DNA from: DATGZX01 sp035296965
GTDB taxonomy: Bacteria > Planctomycetota > Planctomycetia > Gemmatales > Gemmataceae
NCBI GenBank assembly: GCA_035296965.1
Contig: DATGZX010000404.1
Coordinates: 1-22,230, forward strand
Reading direction: 5' to 3'
DNA length: 22,230 nucleotides
Shown: positions 1 through 5,470 of the stretch, piece by piece
Position numbering within the stretch: the first letter of the stretch is position 1
Layout: every line of letters begins with the position of its first letter
Made by a program: the position numbers and the translations under genes
Notes under the pieces: generated by a model
The model's input: only the letters and a program-made list of their open reading frames with translations
The model's database searches: none
What the model was told of the DNA's origin: nothing

Positions 1-531
1 GTAATCCTGCCCAACCACTGGCACCTCGTGGTTTGGCCGGAACACGAGGGTGACTTGAGTGTGTACGCGCAGTGGCTTACGGTCACCCACGTCCGCCGCT
101 GGCATGCGCACCATCACACGGAGGGCACCGGACCTGTATACCAAGGTCGCTTCCGATCGTTTCCCGTTCAGGCCGATGACCACTTTTTCACGCTCTGTCG
201 CTACGTCGAGCGCAATGCTCTGCGCGCCAACCTGGTAACGCGAGCCGAGCACTGGCGTTGGTCGAGCTTATGGCACCGTTGCCATGCGACCGGCGTCCCG
301 TGGTTACACGACTGGCCTTTGCCTCTGCCAGAACGTTGGCTGCACCATGTCAATAAAGCGGAGACGGAAGGCGAACTGGCCGCGCTGCGCCGATCCGTCG
401 TGCGCGGCGCACCTTATGGCGCTGACGAGTGGCAAGCGCTTACGGCCCAAGCTCTGGGGCTGGAATCGGCGTTGCGCCGCCCTGGCCGACCGCGAAAGGA
501 GAACGGGGGGAACGACAAAAACCTAACCTGA
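1..531 (+). CDS. REP-associated tyrosine transposase (RAYT, IS200/IS605-like Y1 family), 5' end missing
   Basis: The reading frame is open from base 1, so the N-terminus lies outside the window. The HUH metal-binding motif is visible as His-Trp-His (bases 16-24, context PNHWHLVVW). The presumed catalytic tyrosine is in RYVERNALRANLV (codon 202-204), followed by HWRWSS, which is typical of this family. Such enzymes act on single-stranded DNA at REP-type hairpins, nicking through the tyrosine. Family members are usually around 200 residues or slightly more, so perhaps 50 residues are missing. The stop TGA (529-531) overlaps by 9 bases the 3' end of the convergent antitoxin gene. The basic C-terminal tail (RRPGRPRKENGG) may aid DNA binding. 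The family call is firm; activity cannot be judged from a fragment. Confidence 0.85.
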   Translation, partial: VILPNHWHLVVWPEHEGDLSVYAQWLTVTHVRRWHAHHHTEGTGPVYQGRFRSFPVQADDHFFTLCRYVERNALRANLVTRAEHWRWSSLWHRCHATGVPWLHDWPLPLPERWLHHVNKAETEGELAALRRSVVRGAPYGADEWQALTAQALGLESALRRPGRPRKENGGNDKNLT

Positions 532-876
532 CCCCTTTTTCTTCTCGACGCCGATTTCCTGATAAGGCTCGCCCGGCTTGTGCCGGCTGATCCGGATGGT
601 GACTTTACGCTCGAGGCGTTTGAGGAAGTCCAGCAGCTTGTCGGTGGTGAACCGGCTGAAATGCCCGTTCATGAGATGCGATGCTTCCGGCTGTTTAATC
701 CCCAGCAACGCCGCGATCTCCCGCTGCGGCAGTTTCTTGGCCTTGAGAATCTTGTAGACATGAAATCCGATTTTGGAGCGAGTGAACAGCTCGTCGCCGT
801 CCTCAAGGCCAAGGTCGGCAAAGACGTTGCCGGAACCTTCCTCGAATTCCGCTTCGGGGTGGTTTTTATTTCTCAT
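523..876 (-). CDS. XRE-family antitoxin, HigA-like (HTH_37 type)
   Basis: A 117-residue protein. Residues 15-95 match the HigA2/HTH_37 type: NVFADLGLEDGDEL, then a helix-turn-helix around 45-72 (LPQREIAALLGIKQPEASHLMNG) and FTTDKLLDFLKRL. The ATG at 876 was chosen because the preceding toxin gene ends at 866, giving an 11-base overlap and matching the usual N-terminus; an upstream in-frame start at 903 would overlap by 38 bases. By family it binds and neutralises the toxin and represses the shared promoter. The C-terminus (EKKKGSG and stop) is encoded in the same bases as the end of the transposase gene, so the native 3' end may have been replaced by the mobile element (inference). Confidence 0.85.
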   Translation of the reverse strand: MRNKNHPEAEFEEGSGNVFADLGLEDGDELFTRSKIGFHVYKILKAKKLPQREIAALLGIKQPEASHLMNGHFSRFTTDKLLDFLKRLERKVTIRISRHKPGEPYQEIGVEKKKGSG

Positions 877-1252
877 GTTTCGCTCGCTCCTTTGCTTCGG
901 CATAGCGTCGTCTAATCAATTCCACATCCTGCCTCGGCGTCGCAGTGCCTTTCTTCGATTTCTTTTGAAAGGCGTGCAGTACATAGATGCTCTCGCCGAG
1001 TTGCACCGCGACCAGTGTGCGAAAAGCATCGCCTTTAAACCGCACGGCGATCTCGATCACGCCGCTGCCGACGCCTTTAAACGGCTTGGCGTCCTTCGGC
1101 ATGCCGCCAAACTGGATGAGTTGCAACTCGTCGCCGATAATCTTTTGCGCGCCTTTGGGAAAGGCCTGGATGTTGCGTTTCGAGTTCCCCATCCAGATCA
1201 ACGGCCGCAACACCGGCGTTTCTTGCTCGCTGTCATTCTCCGTACTAGCCAA
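866..1252 (-). CDS. HigB-like toxin of the RelE superfamily (phage Gp49-like, COG4679 type)
   Basis: A 128-residue protein with hallmarks of the RelE/HigB-type Gp49 family: PLIWMGNSKRNIQAFP near the N-terminus, AKPFKGVGSGVIEIAVRF in the middle, and YVLHAFQKKSKKGTATP near the end. Family members are ribosome-dependent mRNA interferases. The start is a TTG at 1252 with GGAGG about 9 bases upstream. An ATG at residue 21 is also possible, but family alignment favours keeping PLIW. It is the first gene of a toxin-first pair and overlaps the antitoxin. The predicted -10 box ends only 14 bases before the TTG, so the mRNA leader would be very short. Confident as a toxin homologue; activity is untested. 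Confidence 0.85.
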   Translation of the reverse strand: MASTENDSEQETPVLRPLIWMGNSKRNIQAFPKGAQKIIGDELQLIQFGGMPKDAKPFKGVGSGVIEIAVRFKGDAFRTLVAVQLGESIYVLHAFQKKSKKGTATPRQDVELIRRRYAEAKERAKHEK

Positions 1253-1266
1253 CTCCTTGCTCCTCC

Positions 1267-1295
1267 ATCATATAGGAAATTTCCTATAACGTCAA
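1267..1295 (-). promoter_or_regulatory. Promoter of the HigB/HigA-like operon with embedded operator palindrome
   Basis: Read on the minus strand there is TTGACG (1290-1295), a 17-base spacer and TATGAT (1267-1272), each box matching the sigma-70 consensus at 5 of 6 positions. The perfect 18-base palindrome TATAGGAAATTTCCTATA (1271-1288) fills the spacer and touches the -10 box. A repressor bound here would exclude RNA polymerase. The natural candidate is the HTH antitoxin encoded by the second gene, alone or with the toxin. The boxes and palindrome are seen directly; the protein assignment is inferred from how this class of module is usually controlled. Confidence 0.75.
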
Positions 1296-1304
1296 GCATT
1301 GTAT

Positions 1305-1356
1305 GCGGGCGGGTGGCACGCCCTGAGGTACTCCGAAGGGCGTGCCACCCGCCCGC
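1305..1356. repeat. Long perfect hairpin repeat, copy A of the GGTACTCCG-core family
   Basis: Two perfect 20-base arms (1305-1324 and 1337-1356) read GCGGGCGGGTGGCACGCCCT and its reverse complement around the 12-base loop GAGGTACTCCGA. A 39-base stretch (1308-1346) recurs identically and in the same orientation at 2388-2426. There is no T-run after the stem, so it is a palindromic repeat more than a classical terminator, although it could still affect mRNA ends. Confidence 0.9.
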
Positions 1357-1541
1357 ACAGTGCTATCCGATCCTCCCGTGGCCAGGATTCTGCCGTCAGT
1401 GCTAAAACCTTTGACAAAGAACGACACGTAACCTACTCTCCGCCAGTGCCGATGGGCCCTCGATTTGGTCCAACTGGAATCTATCCTGCGTGCTCCGGCT
1501 GCCGGGCGCAGGAACGGGAATGCACATTCGACGCATTTTTG

Positions 1542-1570
1542 TTGACGGGCACTTGCTTCTGCCTTAAGCT
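1542..1570 (+). promoter_or_regulatory. Possible promoter for the PEP-CTERM gene
   Basis: TTGACG (1542-1547) is followed after 17 bases by TAAGCT (1565-1570), about 50 bases before the GTG start. The -35 box is good (5 of 6) and the -10 box is modest (4 of 6). Planctomycete promoters are poorly defined and PEP-CTERM genes are often under dedicated regulators, so this is tentative. Confidence 0.3.
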
Positions 1571-1618
1571 CATGAAACGGTGCCCAGCAGTCTATTCTTC
1601 AACCGAAGGAGGTGCATC

Positions 1619-2320
1619 GTGAGGCGTTTGCCTTTGTTGATGGCAGCTTCGTTGCTGCTCTTGTGGGGTGCCGGGCGAGCGAAGGCGGGTCCTGTGTTCA
1701 ACACGAGTGTTCCGTTCAACGTGAATGTCACTAACGATCCCTTGGGGAATAACTCGCCTGTAAACCTCGCCCCCCTGAACGGCGGGCCGACGCTTATCGA
1801 TGGTGGCCTGCTGAGCGTCACCGAGGCGATCACGCCGATCAGCCCTACCAGCGCTATCATTCAATTCACCCTCACTACCACGGGTGTCACAGCGCCCACG
1901 CCGCTCGCCGGTAATCCCTCCGGTTTCTGGTCAACGTCTATCAGCGGTTTTCAAACGAACGGGCTGGGGTCATTGATGGGCCCTTTCTATTTCACCTTCG
2001 TGGATGCTAACGGCATTTCCACGCCGTACCCTTTCGCAGGTTACGCCATCGTGCCCAACCCGACTGATCCGACCCAACTCGTTGCTGAAATTCAAGCCAG
2101 CAACACACCGAGGATTGTGCACTTCATGACTCTAAGTTTAGGCGCTTTCGACGAGCCGCCAACCAATTATGAAAATGGCGGTCCAGTGCCGACTACGTTC
2201 ATCCTTGGGGGAGAATTTACGCTCGCTACCCCAGAGCCGGCTACTCTGACTCTTCTGGGCATAGGTATCGTGGGCATGGCCGGCTACGGCTGGAAACGAC
2301 GGCAAGTGACGGCGGCATAA
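1619..2320 (+). CDS. PEP-CTERM sorting domain-containing secreted protein
   Basis: A 233-residue exported protein of unknown function. The GTG at 1619 is preferred because the strong ribosome site AAGGAGG lies just upstream (1606-1612) and translation then opens directly with a signal peptide (VRRLPLLMAASLLLLWGAGRAKA, cleavage likely after AKA). A longer frame from 1580 would put about 13 extra residues in front. The last 29 residues (205-233) are a classic PEP-CTERM tail: Pro-Glu-Pro-Ala, a hydrophobic helix (TLTLLGIGIVGMAGYGW) and the basic end KRRQ. In this family the tail is recognised by an exosortase during export to the cell surface. The body is rich in Thr, Pro and Asn and beta-like, with no enzyme motif recognised. 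No exosortase gene is in the window. Direct copies of one repeat flank the gene. Confidence 0.9.
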   Translation: MRRLPLLMAASLLLLWGAGRAKAGPVFNTSVPFNVNVTNDPLGNNSPVNLAPLNGGPTLIDGGLLSVTEAITPISPTSAIIQFTLTTTGVTAPTPLAGNPSGFWSTSISGFQTNGLGSLMGPFYFTFVDANGISTPYPFAGYAIVPNPTDPTQLVAEIQASNTPRIVHFMTLSLGAFDEPPTNYENGGPVPTTFILGGEFTLATPEPATLTLLGIGIVGMAGYGWKRRQVTAA

Positions 2321-2387
2321 GAAATTTGCTCAGGAGAGTGGCCGGTCCCGGGGTCCAGGAGGCCGCGCGCAAGTAGTGCTGTCCCTC

Positions 2388-2426
2388 GGCGGGTGGCACG
2401 CCCTGAGGTACTCCGAAGGGCGTGCC
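2388..2426. repeat. Second copy of the 39-base repeat (copy B), one arm truncated
   Basis: Identical over 39 bases to 1308-1346 and in the same orientation. The inner stem GGCACGCCCT (2395-2404) pairs with AGGGCGTGCC (2417-2426) around the same 12-base loop with GGTACTCCG (2407-2415). The outer half of the right arm is replaced by unrelated sequence, so only a 10-base stem remains. It lies about 70 bases after the PEP-CTERM stop. Confidence 0.9.
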
Positions 2427-2582
2427 GAAGCGGCGGCGCTCTTACCCACGTGCCAACTCGATTAAGACCTCGTGGTCGATTTCCAACTTCACTGGTCGCA
2501 GCCCCACGTACCAGCGCGCGCTCGACCCTCGGTGCGAAGAGCAGCGTTCGGGTTGTTCGCGTGGGACATCGGCAACTCCGCG

Positions 2583-2960
2583 CTATTTTGCTTCTGGATC
2601 GACCTCAAAGATGCCAAGGGTATTCCCCTCGGTGTCCAGGAAATACCCTTGCCAGCAAGTGCTCGGCACCGCAAACTTGGGGAGCGCGAGGATACCGCCA
2701 AGGTTTTGGATCTTGGCAGCGGTCTCATCAAAATCCTTGACCTCCATGGAACACACGAAGGCATTGGTCCCGCATTCGTACGGCGGGGTTTTGGCAGGAC
2801 GCTTCAAGAGACCGCCGCGCGGTCCGTCCGTCTCGATTCGCCAGTACTCGACTGGAAGCCCCTCTGCCTTGGTAAATTTCCAACCAAAAACCTCTCCGTA
2901 GAAGTGCAGCGCTCGCTGCGTGTCATCGGCTTGGATCTCAAAATAGCTCGGTGCGTTCAT
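2583..2960 (-). CDS. VOC-family (glyoxalase/bleomycin resistance/dioxygenase fold) protein
   Basis: A 125-residue single-domain protein. It opens with SYFEIQADDTQRALHFYGEVFGWKF, the first beta-alpha unit of the vicinal oxygen chelate fold, and closes with VPSTCWQGYFLDTEGNTLGIFEVD, the matching last strands (GNTLGI). VOC proteins bind a divalent metal and catalyse isomerisation, epimerisation or thiol addition, or sequester small toxic molecules; the substrate cannot be predicted. The length fits a one-domain dimeric member. The ATG at 2960 follows the purine-rich run AAGGAAG at a usual distance on the minus strand. It stands alone between repeats and small accessory genes. The 120 bases after the stop hold no recognised gene. 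Confidence 0.85.
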   Translation of the reverse strand: MNAPSYFEIQADDTQRALHFYGEVFGWKFTKAEGLPVEYWRIETDGPRGGLLKRPAKTPPYECGTNAFVCSMEVKDFDETAAKIQNLGGILALPKFAVPSTCWQGYFLDTEGNTLGIFEVDPEAK

Positions 2961-3173
2961 TCACTGCTTCCTTTCTTCCCTGGTGTTAGCACGGAGCGTC
3001 GGCAGAAGACGACCGACGGCCACCCTTGTCAGTATCGCAGAGCGTTCAGGACGGTTTCAAGCCACGGATGGCCGAGCTGGGTTGAAGGGTGTGCGTCGCC
3101 TTGGCGGCGCGGTCGGAGAAGAAGGAGGCCGACGCGCTCCACCGGGCGAATTCCTTGCGGCTGCTGGAGAAGC

Positions 3174-3239
3174 AAAGGGGTCGGGAGTCTTTCGGCATTT
3201 ATGGGAGCCTCATTGTACGGAAAGACTCCCGACCCCTTT
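3174..3239. repeat. Perfect 20-base inverted repeat (AAAGGGGTC type)
   Basis: Arms AAAGGGGTCGGGAGTCTTTC (3174-3193) and its exact reverse complement (3220-3239) flank a 26-base spacer. The right arm ends in a run of T (3237-3240), so it could terminate transcripts. The outer bases AAAGGGGTC also occur, read on the minus strand, at the boundary of the transposase gene near 530-540, suggesting a link between this hairpin and the RAYT element (inference). Confidence 0.85.
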
Positions 3240-3318
3240 TACACCCCACAAAGCTCGCAGGCACGAACGCAGCCGCACGCCGCCTCCCAGATCGAGGGTC
3301 TCCATTGCTTTGGTACAT

Positions 3319-3338
3319 CTTTGTGTTAAAACACAAAG
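3319..3338. promoter_or_regulatory. Operator-like palindrome of the BrnT/XRE pair
   Basis: CTTTGTGTT-AA-AACACAAAG is a perfect 9-base inverted repeat with a 2-base centre, placed 24 bases before the BrnT-like start codon. A weak promoter overlaps it: TTGCTT (3305-3310) and TAAAAC (3327-3332) with 16 bases between. By analogy with other toxin-antitoxin operons, the XRE protein encoded by the second gene is the likely ligand (inference). Confidence 0.6.
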
Positions 3339-3362
3339 AAGGAAGGCCGTTGGGGAGCGGGT

Positions 3363-3644
3363 ATGGACTTGCGGGACGCCTTGATCGATTGGGACGAGCT
3401 GGATGACGAAGGAAGCAATACGGCACATATCGCGGAACATGGCCTGAGCCCGGAGGAGGTTGAGTCCGCACTCTTGGATGAGAAAACCACATTCGAGGTG
3501 AGCGACTCCTCTGGCCGCCCCATTGCGTTTGGCAGCACCCGTACGGGCCGGTTCATCGCCATTGTGTTCGAAGTGCTGAATTTGGCCGACCCACTCATCA
3601 TCCGCCCGATCACCGCCTACGATGTCCCAGAGCCGAAGGAGTGA
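3363..3644 (+). CDS. BrnT-like toxin-family protein
   Basis: A 93-residue protein similar in layout to BrnT/COG2929 ribonuclease toxins: an N-terminal WDE segment (IDWDELDDEGSNTAHIAEHGLSPEEVESAL), then a beta-rich core with RPIAFGSTRTGRFIAIVFEV, ending PLIIRPITAYDVPEPKE, which corresponds to the R-I-I-S-A-R-x-A strand of BrnT with RPITAYD instead. The starting ATG has GGGGAG just upstream. BrnT proteins cleave RNA and are held by BrnA, a ribbon-helix-helix antitoxin; here the next gene is instead an XRE helix-turn-helix protein 4 bases downstream. The resemblance is at motif level and the changed C-terminal strand makes toxin activity uncertain. Confidence 0.65.
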   Translation: MDLRDALIDWDELDDEGSNTAHIAEHGLSPEEVESALLDEKTTFEVSDSSGRPIAFGSTRTGRFIAIVFEVLNLADPLIIRPITAYDVPEPKE

Positions 3645-3648
3645 AGCT

Positions 3649-4017
3649 ATGAAACCGACTATCAAGCCCAAGCGCACACCCGAGCAGCGGGCCGAGGAAG
3701 AAGCCATTCGTCGCCAACACGCGGGCCAACCCGTGCGCCAACGACCGGCAGGGACCATTCATCATCAGAGCTTCGCGGCAATTCTGTCCCTGCTTGCGCA
3801 ATTCAAAACGGCACGGGAAAACCTGGGCATGACATTGGCTGATGTTTCCAAGCGCATGGGCATCGACGCCCCAGCTCTATCCCGCCTGGAAGCGGGCAAG
3901 ATGCTGAACCCAACCGTGGCAACGCTCTTCAAATGGGCCGAAGCGCTCGGGCAAACACTGAAACTTGACCTATCTCGCGAAAGGATTATTTCATCGACCG
4001 AGGAGAGCGAAGAATAA
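3649..4017 (+). CDS. XRE-family transcriptional regulator, probable antitoxin partner of the BrnT-like protein
   Basis: A 122-residue protein. The ATG at 3649 has AAGGAG (3636-3641) at ideal distance and lies 4 bases after the preceding stop, so the two genes are translationally linked; a frame starting at 3622 would overlap the toxin gene and is less likely. Residues 1-40 are charged and probably disordered (RTPEQRAEEEAIRRQH). Residues 50-107 form a Cro/C1-type HTH (LGMTLADVSKRMGIDAPALSRLEAGKMLNPTVATLFKWAEAL). The N-terminal arm could be the toxin-binding part and the HTH the operator-binding part (inference). The pattern is that of a toxin-first pair. Confidence 0.8.
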   Translation: MKPTIKPKRTPEQRAEEEAIRRQHAGQPVRQRPAGTIHHQSFAAILSLLAQFKTARENLGMTLADVSKRMGIDAPALSRLEAGKMLNPTVATLFKWAEALGQTLKLDLSRERIISSTEESEE

Positions 4018-4160
4018 TCAATCCACTCGCCATGCTCCATTTGTCAACCAGCCGGCTAGCAGTTAGGCGGCGCGGTGCTCGTAGCTTCGCTGGTCGCAAG
4101 GGCCAGTTACTTTAATCTGCTGGCGGCAGTTAGTCCCCTATGTTGATCAATCACGAGTTG

Positions 4161-5051
4161 CTAAGTCGGAAGGCCGGCGTCCTCTGACGCGCCGCGCGCC
4201 AACCCGGTCCAATCCAGGTCCTGGTGTCCCTTTGCCAACTCGGCCAGCAAGCGGTTATGGAGCAGGCTGGCGAGCGGCATAGGCACGTGGCTGGCGGTCG
4301 CAGTCTGAAGAACGAGATCGATGTCCTTGAGCCCGAGCGGCAGCTTGAACATCGCTGGCGTGTACCGTTTCTCCGCAATCTGCTTGCTGTAATTGCGCGC
4401 GGCGGGCGACGCGAGAATGGTTTGGCCGAGCACGTCCGCAACCTTGGTGCGCTCGATGCCGTTTTTCTCCGCGAGTGCGAACGCTTCGCCCAGGGCCTCG
4501 ATCAGCGAGGCGATCAGGAAATTGCAGGCCAGCTTGACGACGTTGGCCGATTCGGGGTCGGTTCCAAAGTCGAACACGCCCTGGCCGAGAGTCTGGAGCA
4601 ATGGCTGGACGCGTTCCTTGGCTTCTGGCGGACCGGAAAGAAAGAGCCAGAGCTTCGCAGCCGCAGCAGCGTCGGGCCGGCCTAGAACTGGGCAGGCGAG
4701 ATAAGCGACGCCGTGGCGTCCATGGCCCTCGGCAAGCTCGCGCGCCGTTGCCGGCGCGATCGTGCTGGTTGAGACATGTATCCCACCCTTCCCCAAACGC
4801 TCGAGCAGTTTCGTGTCGTTGCCGATCGCTTCCTCGACGGCCTGATCGTTGGCCAAGGAGCTGATCAGTATCCCGCCCGGCTCGGCCACGTCGGCCGGCT
4901 GGGTAGCTTGAAACGCTCCAGCCGCTACTAGCTGAACAGCTTTTTCGGGCGTGCGGTTGAAAACGCGCAAAGGATAGCCGGCCTTGAGCAGATTGGCAGC
5001 CATGGCTTCCCCCATGCTGCCGAGGCCGATGAAGCCGACGTGAGGTTTCAT
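4161..5051 (-). CDS. NAD(P)-dependent beta-hydroxyacid dehydrogenase (3-hydroxyisobutyrate dehydrogenase family)
   Basis: A 296-residue protein, the usual length of this family. The Rossmann motif GLGSMG (9-14, context VGFIGLGSMGEAMAANL) binds the cofactor; FNRTPEK (31-37) suggests NADP preference because of the Arg after the second strand. Next come the substrate segment STSTIAPATARELAE (94-108) and the conserved lysine in NVVKLACNFL (Lys173), the catalytic base region. The segment usually DAPVSGG reads CPVLGRPDA here, so the substrate may differ from hydroxyisobutyrate; glyoxylate/succinic semialdehyde reductase-like activity is an alternative. The ATG at 5051 was chosen over 5069 because AGGAG sits about 8 bases upstream and it begins exactly at the first beta strand. 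It stands alone. Confidence 0.9.
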   Translation of the reverse strand: MKPHVGFIGLGSMGEAMAANLLKAGYPLRVFNRTPEKAVQLVAAGAFQATQPADVAEPGGILISSLANDQAVEEAIGNDTKLLERLGKGGIHVSTSTIAPATARELAEGHGRHGVAYLACPVLGRPDAAAAAKLWLFLSGPPEAKERVQPLLQTLGQGVFDFGTDPESANVVKLACNFLIASLIEALGEAFALAEKNGIERTKVADVLGQTILASPAARNYSKQIAEKRYTPAMFKLPLGLKDIDLVLQTATASHVPMPLASLLHNRLLAELAKGHQDLDWTGLARGASEDAGLPT

Positions 5052-5184
5052 GATGCGCTCCTGGGACAAAACTCGCCGGAAAAAGTCGACCTGCGAAAAA
5101 GTTCACGGAGATGGATGCGTTGGTGCATCGATCCTCGGTATTCTACTGCCAGGAATCTGTATGACGGTGCGTAATTCGGCAGCA

Positions 5185-5248
5185 TTTGTGGGGCACGTTT
5201 TCAACGTGCCGGCCGGCGTCTGGGCACGTTACAAACGTGCCCCACAAA
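5185..5248. repeat. Nested palindromic repeat (GGCACGTT type)
   Basis: Perfect 16-base arms TTTGTGGGGCACGTTT (5185-5200) and its reverse complement (5233-5248) enclose a second 8-base stem, AACGTGCC (5203-5210) with GGCACGTT (5223-5230). Because GGCACGTT and its complement each occur twice, the element can fold either as one long arm or as two small hairpins. It falls between two divergently oriented genes, so it is not a terminator for either. Confidence 0.85.
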
Positions 5249-5388
5249 CCCCAGCAGCCGATTCACGCACGGCCATATAGAGTCCAGTTTCGCGCGGAAG
5301 GGGTTCGGGGTGGGGACGAGTCCGCGAGAGGCCGCCCGCCCAAGAGGCCTTCGCAGCAACTCTTTGGCAGCTTTCTGGCACAAGTTAG

Positions 5389-5418
5389 TTGTCATCCCCA
5401 CCGGCAACCGGCTATATT
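5389..5418 (+). promoter_or_regulatory. Probable promoter of the DUF1553/DUF1501 genes
   Basis: TTGTCA (5389-5394) and TATATT (5413-5418) are separated by 18 bases; each matches the sigma-70 consensus at 5 of 6 positions. Transcription would begin near 5425, about 45 bases before the ATG at 5471. This supports that start codon over the upstream extension. Confidence 0.55.
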
Positions 5419-5470
5419 GAAGTTCTCACCTGCCCGCCTGTTGCGTAGATCATCCCGAGCGAGGTATGCG

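Larger units (their letters stand above)
1253..1618. other. Intergenic region between toxin gene and PEP-CTERM gene
   Basis: Contains the divergent toxin promoter and operator, the long hairpin repeat at 1305-1356, and about 260 bases leading to the PEP-CTERM gene. No convincing gene was seen; short open frames here lack ribosome sites and recognisable protein character. Two weak plus-strand promoter candidates exist: TTGACA (1411-1416) with TACTCT 17 bases on, and TTGACG (1542-1547) with TAAGCT (1565-1570) 17 bases on. The second is better placed for the gene starting at 1619. Confidence 0.6.
2961..3362. other. Intergenic region upstream of the BrnT-like gene
   Basis: Holds the hairpin repeat at 3174-3239 and the palindrome at 3319-3338. 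The 2961-3173 part has open frames on the plus strand that are Arg/Gly-rich and without recognisable family features or ribosome sites. I see no gene there, though a decayed gene cannot be excluded. Confidence 0.55.
5052..5470. other. Intergenic region between divergent dehydrogenase and DUF1553 genes
   Basis: Contains the nested hairpin repeat at 5185-5248 and a good promoter at 5389-5418. An open frame continuous with the DUF1553 gene starts at 5186, but its first 95 codons are translated repeat plus non-protein-like sequence, and it starts upstream of the predicted promoter, so it is not counted as coding. Confidence 0.65.

Noticed and set aside
1411..1439. Perfect TTGACA as a promoter of the PEP-CTERM gene
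   Set aside because: The matching -10 box is poor (TACTCT, 3 of 6) and it lies about 180 bases from the start; the candidate at 1542 is nearer.
2430..2582. Minus-strand stretch reading WYVGLRPVKLEIDHEVLIEL just after the VOC gene
   Set aside because: Looks somewhat protein-like, but it is short, has no start or ribosome site, and no family was recognised; it may be a gene remnant.
5186..5470. N-terminal extension of the DUF1553 gene by 95 codons
   Set aside because: It translates a palindromic repeat, lies mostly upstream of the best promoter, and the signal peptide begins at 5471.
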